Source: Holosporaceae bacterium
Lineage (GTDB): Bacteria; Pseudomonadota; Alphaproteobacteria; UBA3830
Assembly: GCA_031284345.1 (NCBI GenBank)
Contig: JAITAC010000019.1
Coordinates: 1 to 9,178, forward strand
Length of the DNA: 9,178 nucleotides
Direction: 5' to 3'
The notes under the pieces were generated by a model that saw only the letters and a list, made by a program, of their open reading frames with translations, searched no databases and was not told where the DNA came from. Positions 1-7,183 of the stretch are shown here, piece after piece. Numbering within the stretch: position 1 is the first letter of the stretch; each line of letters begins with the position of its first letter. Position numbers and translations under genes: made by a program.

Positions 1-140
1 TCCAGTTCCCTTTTTCAGCCTAACCTAAGTGCATATCGTTCGATTGGACACTCCGTATCTTGTTCCTGCCTCTTTGTATTTCCCCCCGGATTCAACATAG
101 CTAATTACCCTTTCCCTTAAATCTTCGCATAGGCATTCAT
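1..140 (-). pseudogene. IS630-family transposase, N-terminal remnant (frameshift and amber codon)
   Basis: Read on the minus strand, this carries the start of an IS630-type transposase: a helix-turn-helix region reading DLRERVISYVESGG, then KEAGTRYGVSNRTI, the DNA-binding head that precedes the DDE domain in this family. Two lesions are visible. An ATG at 140-138 begins M-N-A-Y, but the frame then slips by one base near 128-130, so that E-D-L-R-E-R-V continues in another phase; restoring one base gives a conventional start like M-N-A-Y-x-E-D-L-R. Further on, a TAG at 27-25 stands where the family has Trp, after which the reading (V-R-L-K-K-G-T-G) stays open to the window edge. The longer frame that opens upstream at position 330 has no family resemblance in its first half. 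The rest of the element lies outside the window, so its terminal repeats cannot be judged. This is dead as a coding gene unless the frameshift and stop are sequencing errors. Confidence 0.75.
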
Positions 141-312
141 AATTAATCCACATATTACAGCCTAGACTATATCCTAACATCCTAATACATAAAACGAATG
201 TACATAGTAAAATGTGTATAGCACATCTATAGGTGTTAAGCTCTCCGAGGAGGAGAGGGATTACTCGCATAAGTTTACAGGACATAAAATTCGTTCTTTC
301 ATCGTGAAAATA

Positions 313-321
313 TGATATAAC
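313..321 (+). promoter_or_regulatory. Candidate extended -10 promoter of tRNA-Thr
   Basis: TGATATAAC at 313-321 combines a TATAAC -10 hexamer with the TGn extension. It lies 19 nt before the tRNA-Thr 5' end, which puts the expected start of transcription about a dozen bases ahead of the mature tRNA. The -35 region (around 293-299) is poor, as is usual when an extended -10 is present. The call rests only on consensus match and position. Confidence 0.45.
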
Positions 322-340
322 AATCCGCATGAGATTTTAA

Positions 341-415
<75 letters not shown>

Positions 416-485
416 GGACACCACCGCCCAAACACAGAAATTTTCTGTAGTAAGTATGGATGGGTTAATGCCCTCTTCTCCAGGC

Positions 486-840
486 GATAGTGTTGATACG
501 GTTTCGACAGCGGAAATGCTTCAATTGGAGGCTTTTGCCGAGGGATGAAAAATACGAGGATATATCTCGGAGTTGGTTTGAAAATTGGGAACAATTATCC
601 GCTTTTTGGAGTTATTCACCTGAAAATCGAAGATTAATTTATACTACGAATCCGATCGAGTCTTTCTACTGCTGTTTGCAGAAGGTCACCGGAAACAAGC
701 CGACTTTTCCATCGGAAGACGCTTCTGTAAAGGGTCTTTTTTCTTGGGATCAGGAATTTGGAGAAAGAGCGGGTTGTTAAAATCCGTAATTGGGGGCACG
801 CTCGCAGCTCACGAGCCTGTTCGCTGAAAAACTGACCGGA
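486..840 (+). pseudogene. IS256/mutator-family transposase, C-terminal remnant with several frameshifts
   Basis: The C-terminal end of an IS256 (Mutator-type) transposase is recognisable only when three reading phases are joined. From 486 the phase reads DSVDTVSTAEMLQLEAFAEG, matching the stretch before the conserved KY-P-I-S-W segment. From about 546 another phase gives EKYEDISRSWFENWEQL, then RRLIYTTNPIES and LQKVTGNKPTFPSEDA, the strongest family signature. Near 735 it shifts again to FLGIRNLEKERVVKIRNWG, and near 790 back to ARSQLTSLFAEKLTG, the usual end of the protein. Roughly 115 residues of a protein normally around 400 long remain. The N-terminal DNA-binding part and most of the catalytic core are missing, and no terminal inverted repeat was recognised. 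It is a fossil with no function of its own. Confidence 0.85.
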
Positions 841-1403
841 AAAGGTGTACGAGCAATGGCGCCTTGGCACTATACTTTAAGTTGTCTATGCTATTTTGCC
901 AAGTGCACCGAGCTGATTCAATTCCCGAGGAAAAAGCCGGTTCTTCCCTGTGTTCCCAGGGGGTCGGCCACATTTCAACCGATTTGTATTCTTCATTCTT
1001 CTGTATCCGAGAGAATTAGTCAGGTGGCATCCAACAAACATGTAGCGTTCACTTTCGTCCTCTCATTTTATCCGTGTTTTTTTTCCTCCGTTCCAGTAAC
1101 TCTCGGTTCAGGTTCAGTTCGTTCCTTTTCATGAGCTTTCCGCTAAGCTTTTTTCTTTACTTTGTATATCTTTTGGCCGGTGAGTAGCCACTATTCGTTC
1201 GCATGTTTCTCAGTTGCTAGTTTTTTTGCTCCGGCGCTCTACGTATCCGTTTTTCTTTCTGATCATCTTTGTTTTTATTTTCTTCTATCTGCTATTTTTC
1301 AGTCCCGTACTCCGGCACCATGATGTTGGTGTATTTTTCTCGCTAGCCATTTTTTGATTCGTCTGATTTTATCCTTTATTCCTACTCAAGAGTATCAGTT
1401 TTT
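841..1403. other. Gene-poor stretch with no supportable coding region
   Basis: These 563 bases follow the transposase remnant and end at the stop codon of the coiled-coil gene. A plus-strand frame stays open to about 1134, but after the transposase tail its translation resembles nothing I know and has no family motif. From about 1060 to 1403 the plus strand is strikingly T-rich, so the minus strand is purine-rich, the same bias as inside the neighbouring coiled-coil gene. On the minus strand, short Lys/Glu/Arg-rich stretches are broken by stops in all frames. This could be decayed coding sequence or an untranslated tail of the coiled-coil transcript. No convincing intrinsic terminator for the coiled-coil gene was found. 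Confidence 0.5.
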
Positions 1404-2570
1404 TTAGGTAGTTCCGAGATTTCTTGTCAATTCTCCTATCAGTTCTATTGTTGATGCTAATTTATTCGGGTCGAATTTTTCCTGCAGTTTTTGTAGATCC
1501 TGCTGTATTGTTGTTAATTCTTGTTTGATCGTCAGTTTATGGGCCGTTGTTTCCTTTTCAAATATTGCTAGCAACTGTGCGTGAGCCAAGTTGAAGCGCT
1601 CATTCGCTTTCAGTTTTTCTGCTCTCAAACGCGCTGCTTCCGCTGTTTTTTCGGCTAATGTTTCTCTAGTTTCTGCCAGGGCATTTTGGTGCCCTTCTAA
1701 TTCTTTCTGCTGTTGGTCCAGCTTCGATTTCGCTTCGAGCACTGCGGTTTTGTGTTGTTCTAATAGTTCCCGAGTTTGGTCATGCACTGCGTTTAGTTCA
1801 GTATGCCGTTTATTTATCTCGATCAGTTCTGTTTTTTTCTGTTCCAATTCATTCTGTGCCTCAGCTAGCTGAGCCTTGAGTTCATTTATGTCCTTTTTTT
1901 GCGCTTCTAGAGCGTCATTCAATCGTTTCGTATTGTCTTCAATCTCCTTCATTTTGTTTTCGAGTTCTACTTTGTTGTTTGTTAGTGTATCGATTTGCTT
2001 CTCTCGTTCTGCTCTCTGCATGTTCAGTTCGCCGATTTGTCGCTCCATTTCCTTTATTTGTTTTTTCTGTTCCTCCAGCTGTGTTTCGTGCGTTTCCTTA
2101 AGTCTTAGGTGTTCTGTCGTGGCTGTCGTGTGTGCCGAGATTTGTTTATCCAGGTTACTTTTATGTTCGTTCACTCTTGCTATTGTTTCTTTTAGTTGTG
2201 CTTCGAGCCTCTTAATTTGCTCGCCCCGATCTATCCAATCGGCAGCAGCTCTGTCTCTTGCATTAATTAGTTCCTCTCGTTCTGCTTCTAAGTTTGCGAT
2301 ATACGCCTGTGCCTCTTTTCTCTTATTGTCTGCGATTTTTATTCCATTCTGCATCTCTTCTACATTTCTTTTGAGTCTATTTAGCGTTTCACTCTCAGTC
2401 CCTTCTGCTCTTCTTGAGTCATCTGTGCCGTCCGCTACGCCGTCCTCCGGCACTTGTAGGCTACTAGATTCATGCGGTAACGGTGTATATGTCTGACTAG
2501 AAGCTTGCACCAGGTTCGTCGGTATTACAGAAATAGCCGCTGCGAAAACCATTTCAATACTTTTCTTCAT
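1404..2570 (-). CDS. Exported coiled-coil protein of unknown function
   Basis: This encodes 388 residues with no recognised enzymatic or binding domain. Residues 1-23 form a signal peptide: MKK, then a hydrophobic stretch with FAAAISVI, ending at V-Q-A before S-S-Q, a good signal peptidase I site. Residues 24-60 are a flexible Ser/Pro/Asp-rich linker. From about 61 to 365 the chain is a nearly unbroken heptad-like coiled coil rich in Glu, Lys, Gln, Leu and Ala. The last 20 residues are less charged. There is no lipobox, no transmembrane anchor after the signal and no outer-membrane barrel, so a periplasmic or secreted rod is expected. GAGG sits 5 nt before the ATG, supporting this start. A promoter with an overlapping dyad lies upstream, so the gene looks separately regulated. 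Related architectures include periplasmic tethers and host-directed coiled-coil proteins of intracellular bacteria; either role is inference. Low-complexity coiled coils give false homology to myosin-like proteins. Confidence 0.85.
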   Translation of the reverse strand: MKKSIEMVFAAAISVIPTNLVQASSQTYTPLPHESSSLQVPEDGVADGTDDSRRAEGTESETLNRLKRNVEEMQNGIKIADNKRKEAQAYIANLEAEREELINARDRAAADWIDRGEQIKRLEAQLKETIARVNEHKSNLDKQISAHTTATTEHLRLKETHETQLEEQKKQIKEMERQIGELNMQRAEREKQIDTLTNNKVELENKMKEIEDNTKRLNDALEAQKKDINELKAQLAEAQNELEQKKTELIEINKRHTELNAVHDQTRELLEQHKTAVLEAKSKLDQQQKELEGHQNALAETRETLAEKTAEAARLRAEKLKANERFNLAHAQLLAIFEKETTAHKLTIKQELTTIQQDLQKLQEKFDPNKLASTIELIGELTRNLGTT

Positions 2571-2596
2571 TTTATCCTCTTTTGGTAGTTTAAATC

Positions 2597-2621
2597 ATTA
2601 TGCAAAAATATATTGCATAAT
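2597..2621. promoter_or_regulatory. Perfect 9+9 bp dyad, probable operator of the coiled-coil gene
   Basis: The arms ATTATGCAA (2597-2605) and TTGCATAAT (2613-2621) are exact inverse complements separated by a 7-base AT spacer. The dyad lies 26 nt ahead of the coiled-coil start codon. Its right arm contains most of the predicted -10 box, so its centre falls near the expected transcription start. That geometry fits a homodimeric helix-turn-helix repressor that blocks polymerase. It could also be a short mRNA hairpin if transcription begins farther upstream. The half-site does not match a regulator I can name. Confidence 0.6.
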
Positions 2622-2646
2622 AGTAAAATAAATGTTAATTTTTCAA
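2617..2646 (-). promoter_or_regulatory. Predicted sigma-70 promoter of the coiled-coil gene
   Basis: On the minus strand, TTGAAA (2646-2641) and TATTAT (2622-2617) are separated by 18 bases, each matching the sigma-70 consensus at five of six positions. The expected start of transcription is about 40 nt before the ATG. The -10 lies within one arm of the 9+9 bp dyad. The surrounding DNA is very AT-rich, so chance matches are possible. Confidence 0.5.
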
Positions 2647-2703
2647 CCATATAAAAAATATTCTTGAAGCAAAAAAAAAGAAATAACTATAGGGTAAAAC
2701 TTA

Positions 2704-2731
2704 TTGACACAGCATATTAACGATATATTTC
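2704..2731 (+). promoter_or_regulatory. Candidate promoter of rplS
   Basis: A perfect TTGACA lies at 2704-2709. The best -10 options are TATTTC at 2726-2731 (16-base spacer) or TATATT at 2724-2729 (14-base spacer). Both are imperfect, either in sequence or in spacing. The site is about 55 bases upstream of the rplS start codon on the correct strand. Since rplS has no co-directional neighbour close upstream, it needs its own promoter. Confidence 0.45.
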
Positions 2732-2787
2732 TTGAATCTTTAATTCTGTTATGTTAATAAACACACGATCTAGGAATGGATGTTGAT

Positions 2788-3183
2788 ATGAATGCGCTGC
2801 AAAGTTTTGAAAAAAAAGAATGTGAAAAATTGTTGATGAATAAGTCTATTCCGGAATTTGTTGCGGGAGATATGCTAAAAATCGCTGTGAAAGTTCTGGA
2901 GGGTGAAAAAGAGCGTACACAGTTTTTTGAGGGTGTGTGCATCGGCCGTCGCTCTCGAGGAATGGGATCTTCGCTAACTGTGCGAAAAATGTCCTTCGGA
3001 GAAGGTGTAGAGCGCGTTTTCCCGTTATACTCGCCAAATATAACAATAGAGGTAGTTCGCCGAGGGGTCGTTCGACGGGCAAAGCTCTACTATCTGCGCG
3101 GACGGTTGGGGAAAGCGGCTAGGATATCCGAGCGTAAAGCTTTTAATAGATCGGCTGATCCGGAACAGAGTCAGAAAATGTGA
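2788..3183 (+). CDS. rplS: 50S ribosomal protein L19
   Basis: L19 of the large ribosomal subunit sits at the interface with the 30S subunit and contributes to intersubunit bridges. The 131-residue product carries the family signature throughout: IPEFVAGD near residues 21-28, [16 protein letters not shown] at 35-50, [22 protein letters not shown] at 62-83 in the usual order, and the basic segment [17 protein letters not shown] at 88-104. A short Ser/Glu-rich tail follows. I prefer the ATG at 2788, because GGA lies 7 nt before it and family members begin about ten residues ahead of the conserved Phe-Glu. An in-frame ATG at 2776 has its only AGGA directly abutting it, with no spacer. The gene is convergent with chpT and stands apart from rpsP, rimM and trmD, its common operon partners. 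Confidence 0.95.
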   Translation: MNALQSFEKKECEKLLMNKSIPEFVAGDMLKIAVKVLEGEKERTQFFEGVCIGRRSRGMGSSLTVRKMSFGEGVERVFPLYSPNITIEVVRRGVVRRAKLYYLRGRLGKAARISERKAFNRSADPEQSQKM

Positions 3184-3240
3184 AATATTAAGCTGCAAAA
3201 TTGAATAAGGAACAGATCGGATATGAACATTCGTTTGCCA

Positions 3241-3813
3241 TTACACCATCCGTTCTCGAATAATAACACGATAGCCTTCTTGGTATGTAGCTATTTTAAA
3301 TCCGGCATCATCTAACATTCGTAGAAGGCTGAATCGCATGATGTTTTTGTGATTAAGCTCCGTACACTCATTTAAATCCGGAACGGCTACGCTTTTCCCG
3401 CTGTACGTTGCAACGATTTCGCGGGAATCATCGTCTATTTTTATGGTAAACATACCGCCTGTATGCAAAATTTCATGAGCGAGAATGGCATTATACATGA
3501 TAATTTTACCAGCAATGCTGGGTATATTTTCAAAATCCGATTGAAGCTCGAACAATATGCTATATTTTTCCAGAAAATTCGCGACCAATTGCTGTAGAGA
3601 GGAACGCGAATAGCAAAAAGTGCTGGATTTCAGGGAATAGAGTTCTCGCATAAACTTTAGAATAGCATTAGCTTTATTGACGCTTTCTCTTACACAATTT
3701 AGCAGAGCTTCATCCTTTGTTGCATCATAAGCTTCCATACCAAGACCTATGGCATTGAGTGGGGTAATCAAATCATGGCAGACTCGCGCGATCAAAGCAT
3801 TTTCGACTCGCAT
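3241..3813 (-). CDS. chpT: ChpT-like histidine phosphotransferase
   Basis: ChpT relays phosphate from the hybrid kinase CckA to the response regulators CtrA and CpdR in alphaproteobacterial cell-cycle control; it acts in the cytoplasm as a dimer. The 190-residue product opens with RVCHDLITPLNAIGLGME, the family motif. His13, followed by Asp14, is the expected phosphorylated residue, in the first helix of a four-helix-bundle dimerisation domain. The second helix runs to about residue 60. The remainder (about 70-190) resembles the kinase ATPase fold but has no recognisable N-box or G-box for ATP, as in other ChpT proteins. It is slightly shorter than the better-studied members. AGGA and AAGGGG precede the ATG. 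The gene lies 87 nt after the TadD-like gene on the same strand and may be its distal partner or have its own weak promoter. Partners CckA and CtrA are not in the window. Confidence 0.8.
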   Translation of the reverse strand: MRVENALIARVCHDLITPLNAIGLGMEAYDATKDEALLNCVRESVNKANAILKFMRELYSLKSSTFCYSRSSLQQLVANFLEKYSILFELQSDFENIPSIAGKIIMYNAILAHEILHTGGMFTIKIDDDSREIVATYSGKSVAVPDLNECTELNHKNIMRFSLLRMLDDAGFKIATYQEGYRVIIRERMV

Positions 3814-3900
3814 CGCCCCTTATCCTTTCTCCACTGTTTCATATTGTAACAATCCTGCGGACAATAAAAAAAATATAAAGTTTTGCACTGGCTACGGTTA

Positions 3901-4617
3901 TCAGGACGATTTCGGTGAAGTTATATCCTCAATGTACGCCATCTTTTCCTCCAGCGCAGCTTCCGCGAAATCTTGCGCGTAGATAGTTCTCGCCTTCGCC
4001 ATATTTCCGGAGAGACCGTAGCATAGTGCCAAGTTGCTGCGATTAGCAACGGTTGCATTCGGCAATGCACAGGCGTTTTCCAAATAAAATATCGCTTCGT
4101 CATATTTATTGCAAAGCATTAGTGATAGCCCCATATTATTGTAAGCATCTATGTAATTCGGGTCTTTGACAATTACCTGCTTATATAGGTTCTGTGCTCG
4201 TTCGTGCTCCCCTCGACCATCGTATATTGCCCCTAAAGCATTTTGAGTGTCGACAGATGTCCATTTTAAAAATTCCTTTTCTGCAAGCTCTTCTTCCCCA
4301 GCTAGTAAATTAATCTTACCACGTAGATATGAAGCCTTTGCTGAATCTCCTCCTTTTTCTACGGCTTTTTTGATGTATTCGGATGCGGCGTCCAAGATCT
4401 TTAGATCAATATAGGCTTCAGCCATGCCCAGAAGTGCGGTCGTGTTATCAGAGTCTAGCGTGAGAGCTTTGGTATAGCATTTCAGTGCCACTTCGGGATT
4501 ACCACTTAGTCTCGCCTTTTGACCTATGCGAATCAGCGAGTCTATCTCTCCACCATGATTTCCTGCACAACCGGCCATTAGCATGCTTATTGCAAATAAT
4601 TTCCCTAAAGCTTTCAT
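3901..4617 (-). CDS. tadD: TadD-like TPR lipoprotein
   Basis: A 238-residue outer-membrane-type lipoprotein. Residues 1-16 form a signal peptide ending in the lipobox L-M-A-G before Cys17; Ala at position +2 does not favour inner-membrane retention. From about residue 28 to 215 it is made of tetratricopeptide repeats, clearest at 30-63, 64-93, 124-156 and 157-187. The C-terminal NLALCYGLSGN, the following A-x-x-D-F segment and the closing N/M-A-Y motif resemble TadD, the TPR lipoprotein of Flp/Tad pilus assembly. The other Tad genes (secretin, ATPase, pilin) are not in the window, so the pilus role is uncertain; it may be a general outer-membrane scaffold. The ATG overlaps the preceding acyltransferase stop (TAATG), with AGGG 4 nt upstream, so translation is probably coupled. 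Confidence 0.7.
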   Translation of the reverse strand: MKALGKLFAISMLMAGCAGNHGGEIDSLIRIGQKARLSGNPEVALKCYTKALTLDSDNTTALLGMAEAYIDLKILDAASEYIKKAVEKGGDSAKASYLRGKINLLAGEEELAEKEFLKWTSVDTQNALGAIYDGRGEHERAQNLYKQVIVKDPNYIDAYNNMGLSLMLCNKYDEAIFYLENACALPNATVANRSNLALCYGLSGNMAKARTIYAQDFAEAALEEKMAYIEDITSPKSS

Positions 4618-5753
4618 TATGCCCTACCTACCGCTTCCTCTCTTCCGATTTTCCGGAATGGCTTTTCTATAAATCTATAAACTAGCTCCGTCACCACAAA
4701 CAAGGCTACGATGAATATCAGAAATTGGCAGCGATAAAATTCATACTCGGAAAACGCTTCTTTCGAAAAATATATGGAATTCGTATAATAAACTACTATA
4801 TTTGCTATGGTTAATTGCACTGTGTAAAAGGAAAAAGATCTATTTCCGAGAAAATTAAATATTTTGCAGAGCAGTGGAATTTTAAAACTTTCTCGGGCAA
4901 ATACAGCCAGCGCGACTAGCAGCACAGACGCGGAACTAACAACGGTGGCGGAATAGAACTCACTGTCTGATGCGTTTGGATAAAACCATACTAATAGCGC
5001 TAGCGTCGCTGCAGTCAGCTTCAACAGCTTGGATTCAGCTGCTGGTGCCTTCCCCCTATATAGAAATGCCAGAAAGGATCCCAAAAACAGTTCGGCCAAA
5101 TTATTGTATGTATAATAATACCTAAAACCATATTGCGCTCGCAGGACCGGGAGTATTAAATACATAAACAAGAGGCCGAGAGTCAATGACACAACGGCGC
5201 GAGCATTGTCATTTTTACATGCCAGCAATATTAGTGGCCAAAAAATATAAAATTGCGCTTCCACCGCCAGCGTCCAAAACGGCCCTGGTCCACAAAAATG
5301 GATTCTTTCTGTCCCACAGAACAGTTCCATCGCACTGTTATATACGCCAAAAAATATTTCTGCCGGCGTTCGCAAAAAAATAATGCCCCAGGCTGAATCA
5401 TCTTCGGTAAAACCCAAAAATATCCCTAGTGCGATCAGCACAAAAAATACGACGGGGAATATTCTATAAAATCGTTTTTTATAAAATGAGAAAAGCAGAT
5501 CTTTTGCGGAAAATAATCTATCCAAAAAAGTACCATCCCGCATTAAATTAAGCTTATCTCTGAGCGATAATGTAACAACAAATCCAGAAATGGCAAAAAA
5601 TAAGCGCACACCTCCAGTACCGTTCAGGAGATACTGTGGAATAATTTCGTACGTGTAGCGCAGTGGACAAATCCAAGCAAGATGCTGAATCAAAACCAAG
5701 ATGCAGGCAAAGCCTCGTAATCTTTCTATGTCTTCGAAAAAATCTGTCTTCAT
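4617..5753 (-). CDS. Membrane acyltransferase, AT3 (OafA/YrhL) family
   Basis: A polytopic inner-membrane acyltransferase of 378 residues, about the length of the plain AT3 domain with no SGNH extension. Family landmarks in order: IERLRGFACILVLIQHLAW at 9-27 with the likely catalytic His24, FFAISGFVVTLSL near 53-65 (the F-x-x-S-G-F motif), the basic loop YKKRFYRIFP around 90-100, and FWTLAVEAQFYIFWPLIL around 160-177, then several more membrane helices and a basic C-terminus. Such enzymes transfer acetyl or other acyl groups to extracytoplasmic sugars such as LPS O-antigen, peptidoglycan or exopolysaccharide; the substrate here cannot be read from sequence. It begins 2 nt after the ffh stop, with GGGGAG formed by the last codons of ffh 6 nt before the ATG. 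It ends in TAATG with the lipoprotein gene. Coupling to ffh may link its synthesis to membrane-protein export, but that is speculation. Confidence 0.9.
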   Translation of the reverse strand: MKTDFFEDIERLRGFACILVLIQHLAWICPLRYTYEIIPQYLLNGTGGVRLFFAISGFVVTLSLRDKLNLMRDGTFLDRLFSAKDLLFSFYKKRFYRIFPVVFFVLIALGIFLGFTEDDSAWGIIFLRTPAEIFFGVYNSAMELFCGTERIHFCGPGPFWTLAVEAQFYIFWPLILLACKNDNARAVVSLTLGLLFMYLILPVLRAQYGFRYYYTYNNLAELFLGSFLAFLYRGKAPAAESKLLKLTAATLALLVWFYPNASDSEFYSATVVSSASVLLVALAVFARESFKIPLLCKIFNFLGNRSFSFYTVQLTIANIVVYYTNSIYFSKEAFSEYEFYRCQFLIFIVALFVVTELVYRFIEKPFRKIGREEAVGRA

Positions 5754-5755
5754 AA

Positions 5756-7078
5756 TTATCTCCCCATGGTGAACATTGTCTTTCCAAGCCCATTCTTTTT
5801 TATTTTTTTGAAAAAAATGAGAGAATTTTCATATTGTTTGATTAATTTATTTACATCCGGGACAGTAGTTCCGGATCCAACTGCAATTCTTCTTCTTCTG
5901 GATCCGTTTAATAGCTTGTAATTCCTTTTTTCTTTTATAGTCATTGATTTAATAATAGCTAGATTTTTTACAATAGTTTTATCCGACACGTTCCTAGAAT
6001 CCATCATCTGCTCCAGTTGCTTACTCTGGGGAAGCATTTTTAGAATCGTTTTAAGTCCTCCCAGCTTGGACATTTTCTCCATTTGCAGAGCAAGATCATC
6101 GAATGTAAAAGAACCTGACTGAAGCTTTTTCATGGCTTCATCCGTTTCTTCCTTCGTGAAACTTTCCTGTGCTTTCTCCACAAGGGAAATGATATCTCCC
6201 ATACCTAAAAGTCTGCTGGCAATTCTTTCTGCGTCGAAAAATTCGATATCATCCAGCTGTTCTCCGGTACATAAAAACTTTATCTCGCAACCGGTTATCG
6301 CTCGGAGTGATAATGCGACACCGCCGCGGGCGTCGCCATCAACCCTGGTTAAGATTATGCCTGAAATTGGAACAGTTTCCCTAAATTTCCTCGCAATATT
6401 CAGCGCATCCTGCCCCGTCATGATGTCTACGACAAGAAATATTTCATGAGGATTGATGGCTTCCTGAATTTGCTGAAGCTCATTCATTTTTAATTCATCG
6501 ATGTGGAGACGACCTGCAGTATCCATAATCAAAATATCAGCATTTTCATTTTTGGTAGTTTCAATAGCAGATTCACATATCTGACTTATACTTTCTTTCG
6601 TTGGTGCGAAAATCACACCGTCAATTTTGCGGGTAAGGACTCGCAATTGCTCTACTGCCGCAGGTCGATAGATATCCGCCGATGCCGTTACAATTTTTTT
6701 ATCCTTTTTCGAAAAAAATCTGGCTAATTTCCCAACTGTTGTCGTCTTTCCTGCCCCCTGCAAACCTAATATCATGATTTTGTGAGGTCTTCTACTAATT
6801 TCAGGTGGTGCAGATCTACCCAACAATTCGATAAGATGATCATGAACTATCTTAGTCATCATCTGTCCGGGCGATATCGACCTAATTACGCTTTGTCCAA
6901 TTGCTTTTTCCTTTACATCGCCAATGAACTTTCGGGCAACCTCCAGGGAGACATCTGCTTCCAGAAGAGCAACTCGAATTTCGCGCAGAGCAGCATCCAC
7001 ATCGGATTCTTTCAAAATCCCACTTTTATATAATTTTTCGAAAATGCTTGAAATTTTATTAGAAAAGGAGTCGAACAC
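5756..7078 (-). CDS. ffh: Signal recognition particle protein Ffh (SRP54)
   Basis: Ffh is the GTPase of the signal recognition particle; with SRP RNA it binds signal sequences on the ribosome and delivers membrane proteins through FtsY. The 440-residue product has the N-domain helical bundle at 1-90 with ALLEADVSLEVAR, then the G domain: GLQGAGKTTTVGKLA from 105 (P-loop), DIYRPAAVEQL at 135-145, DTAGR at 186-190 and TRVDGDARGG at 244-253. The M domain starts near 292 and contains the RNA-binding SRRRRIAVGSGTTV at 393-406, followed by a short 34-residue tail. I place the start at the GTG at 7078: GGAGAG lies 8 nt before it and the product then begins MFDSFSNK, as in the family. A longer frame from a TTG at 7096 would add six residues and include the Shine-Dalgarno itself. 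It is the first gene of a tight minus-strand cluster. Confidence 0.97.
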   Translation of the reverse strand: MFDSFSNKISSIFEKLYKSGILKESDVDAALREIRVALLEADVSLEVARKFIGDVKEKAIGQSVIRSISPGQMMTKIVHDHLIELLGRSAPPEISRRPHKIMILGLQGAGKTTTVGKLARFFSKKDKKIVTASADIYRPAAVEQLRVLTRKIDGVIFAPTKESISQICESAIETTKNENADILIMDTAGRLHIDELKMNELQQIQEAINPHEIFLVVDIMTGQDALNIARKFRETVPISGIILTRVDGDARGGVALSLRAITGCEIKFLCTGEQLDDIEFFDAERIASRLLGMGDIISLVEKAQESFTKEETDEAMKKLQSGSFTFDDLALQMEKMSKLGGLKTILKMLPQSKQLEQMMDSRNVSDKTIVKNLAIIKSMTIKEKRNYKLLNGSRRRRIAVGSGTTVPDVNKLIKQYENSLIFFKKIKKNGLGKTMFTMGR

Positions 7079-7086
7079 TCGTCTAT

Positions 7087-7092
7087 CTCTCC
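7087..7092 (-). promoter_or_regulatory. Shine-Dalgarno deciding the GTG start of ffh
   Basis: GGAGAG on the minus strand ends 8 nt before the GTG at 7078-7076. Its presence favours GTG over the upstream in-frame TTG at 7096, which has no ribosome site in a usable position. Confidence 0.65.
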
Positions 7093-7183
7093 ACAACAGC
7101 TGAGAATACAGTCATATCAAACGTTGCCACAACACATACTCCATATAGATAGTAAGTCTCTTCCCGACGAATTTATTACTCTG

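Noticed and set aside
241..257. Six-base hairpin CTCTCC / GGAGAG upstream of the tRNA
   Set aside because: No T run on either strand and no gene it would serve; the purine/pyrimidine-rich block makes such pairing easy by chance.
434..448. ACAGAA / TTCTGT hairpin just after tRNA-Thr
   Set aside because: Stem of six AT-rich pairs with a three-base loop and no T tract; too weak to call a terminator.
841..1134. Open plus-strand frame continuing after the IS256 transposase tail
   Set aside because: No recognisable domain, no ribosome site, and it is only the run-on of a frame-broken pseudogene.
1134..1154. AGCTT/AAGCT hairpin followed by a T run, terminator-like on the plus strand
   Set aside because: Only a five-base AT-rich stem in a T-rich area with no intact plus-strand gene ahead of it; probably chance.
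1876..2496. Long plus-strand reading frame (Ser/Phe/Cys-rich) opposite the coiled-coil gene
   Set aside because: Antisense shadow of a Glu/Lys-rich coiled-coil gene; the odd composition is explained by complementing GAA, GAG and AAA codons, and no family motif is visible.
7079..7096. Six extra N-terminal residues of ffh from a TTG start
   Set aside because: The added segment contains the Shine-Dalgarno for the GTG start and does not resemble the Ffh N-terminus.
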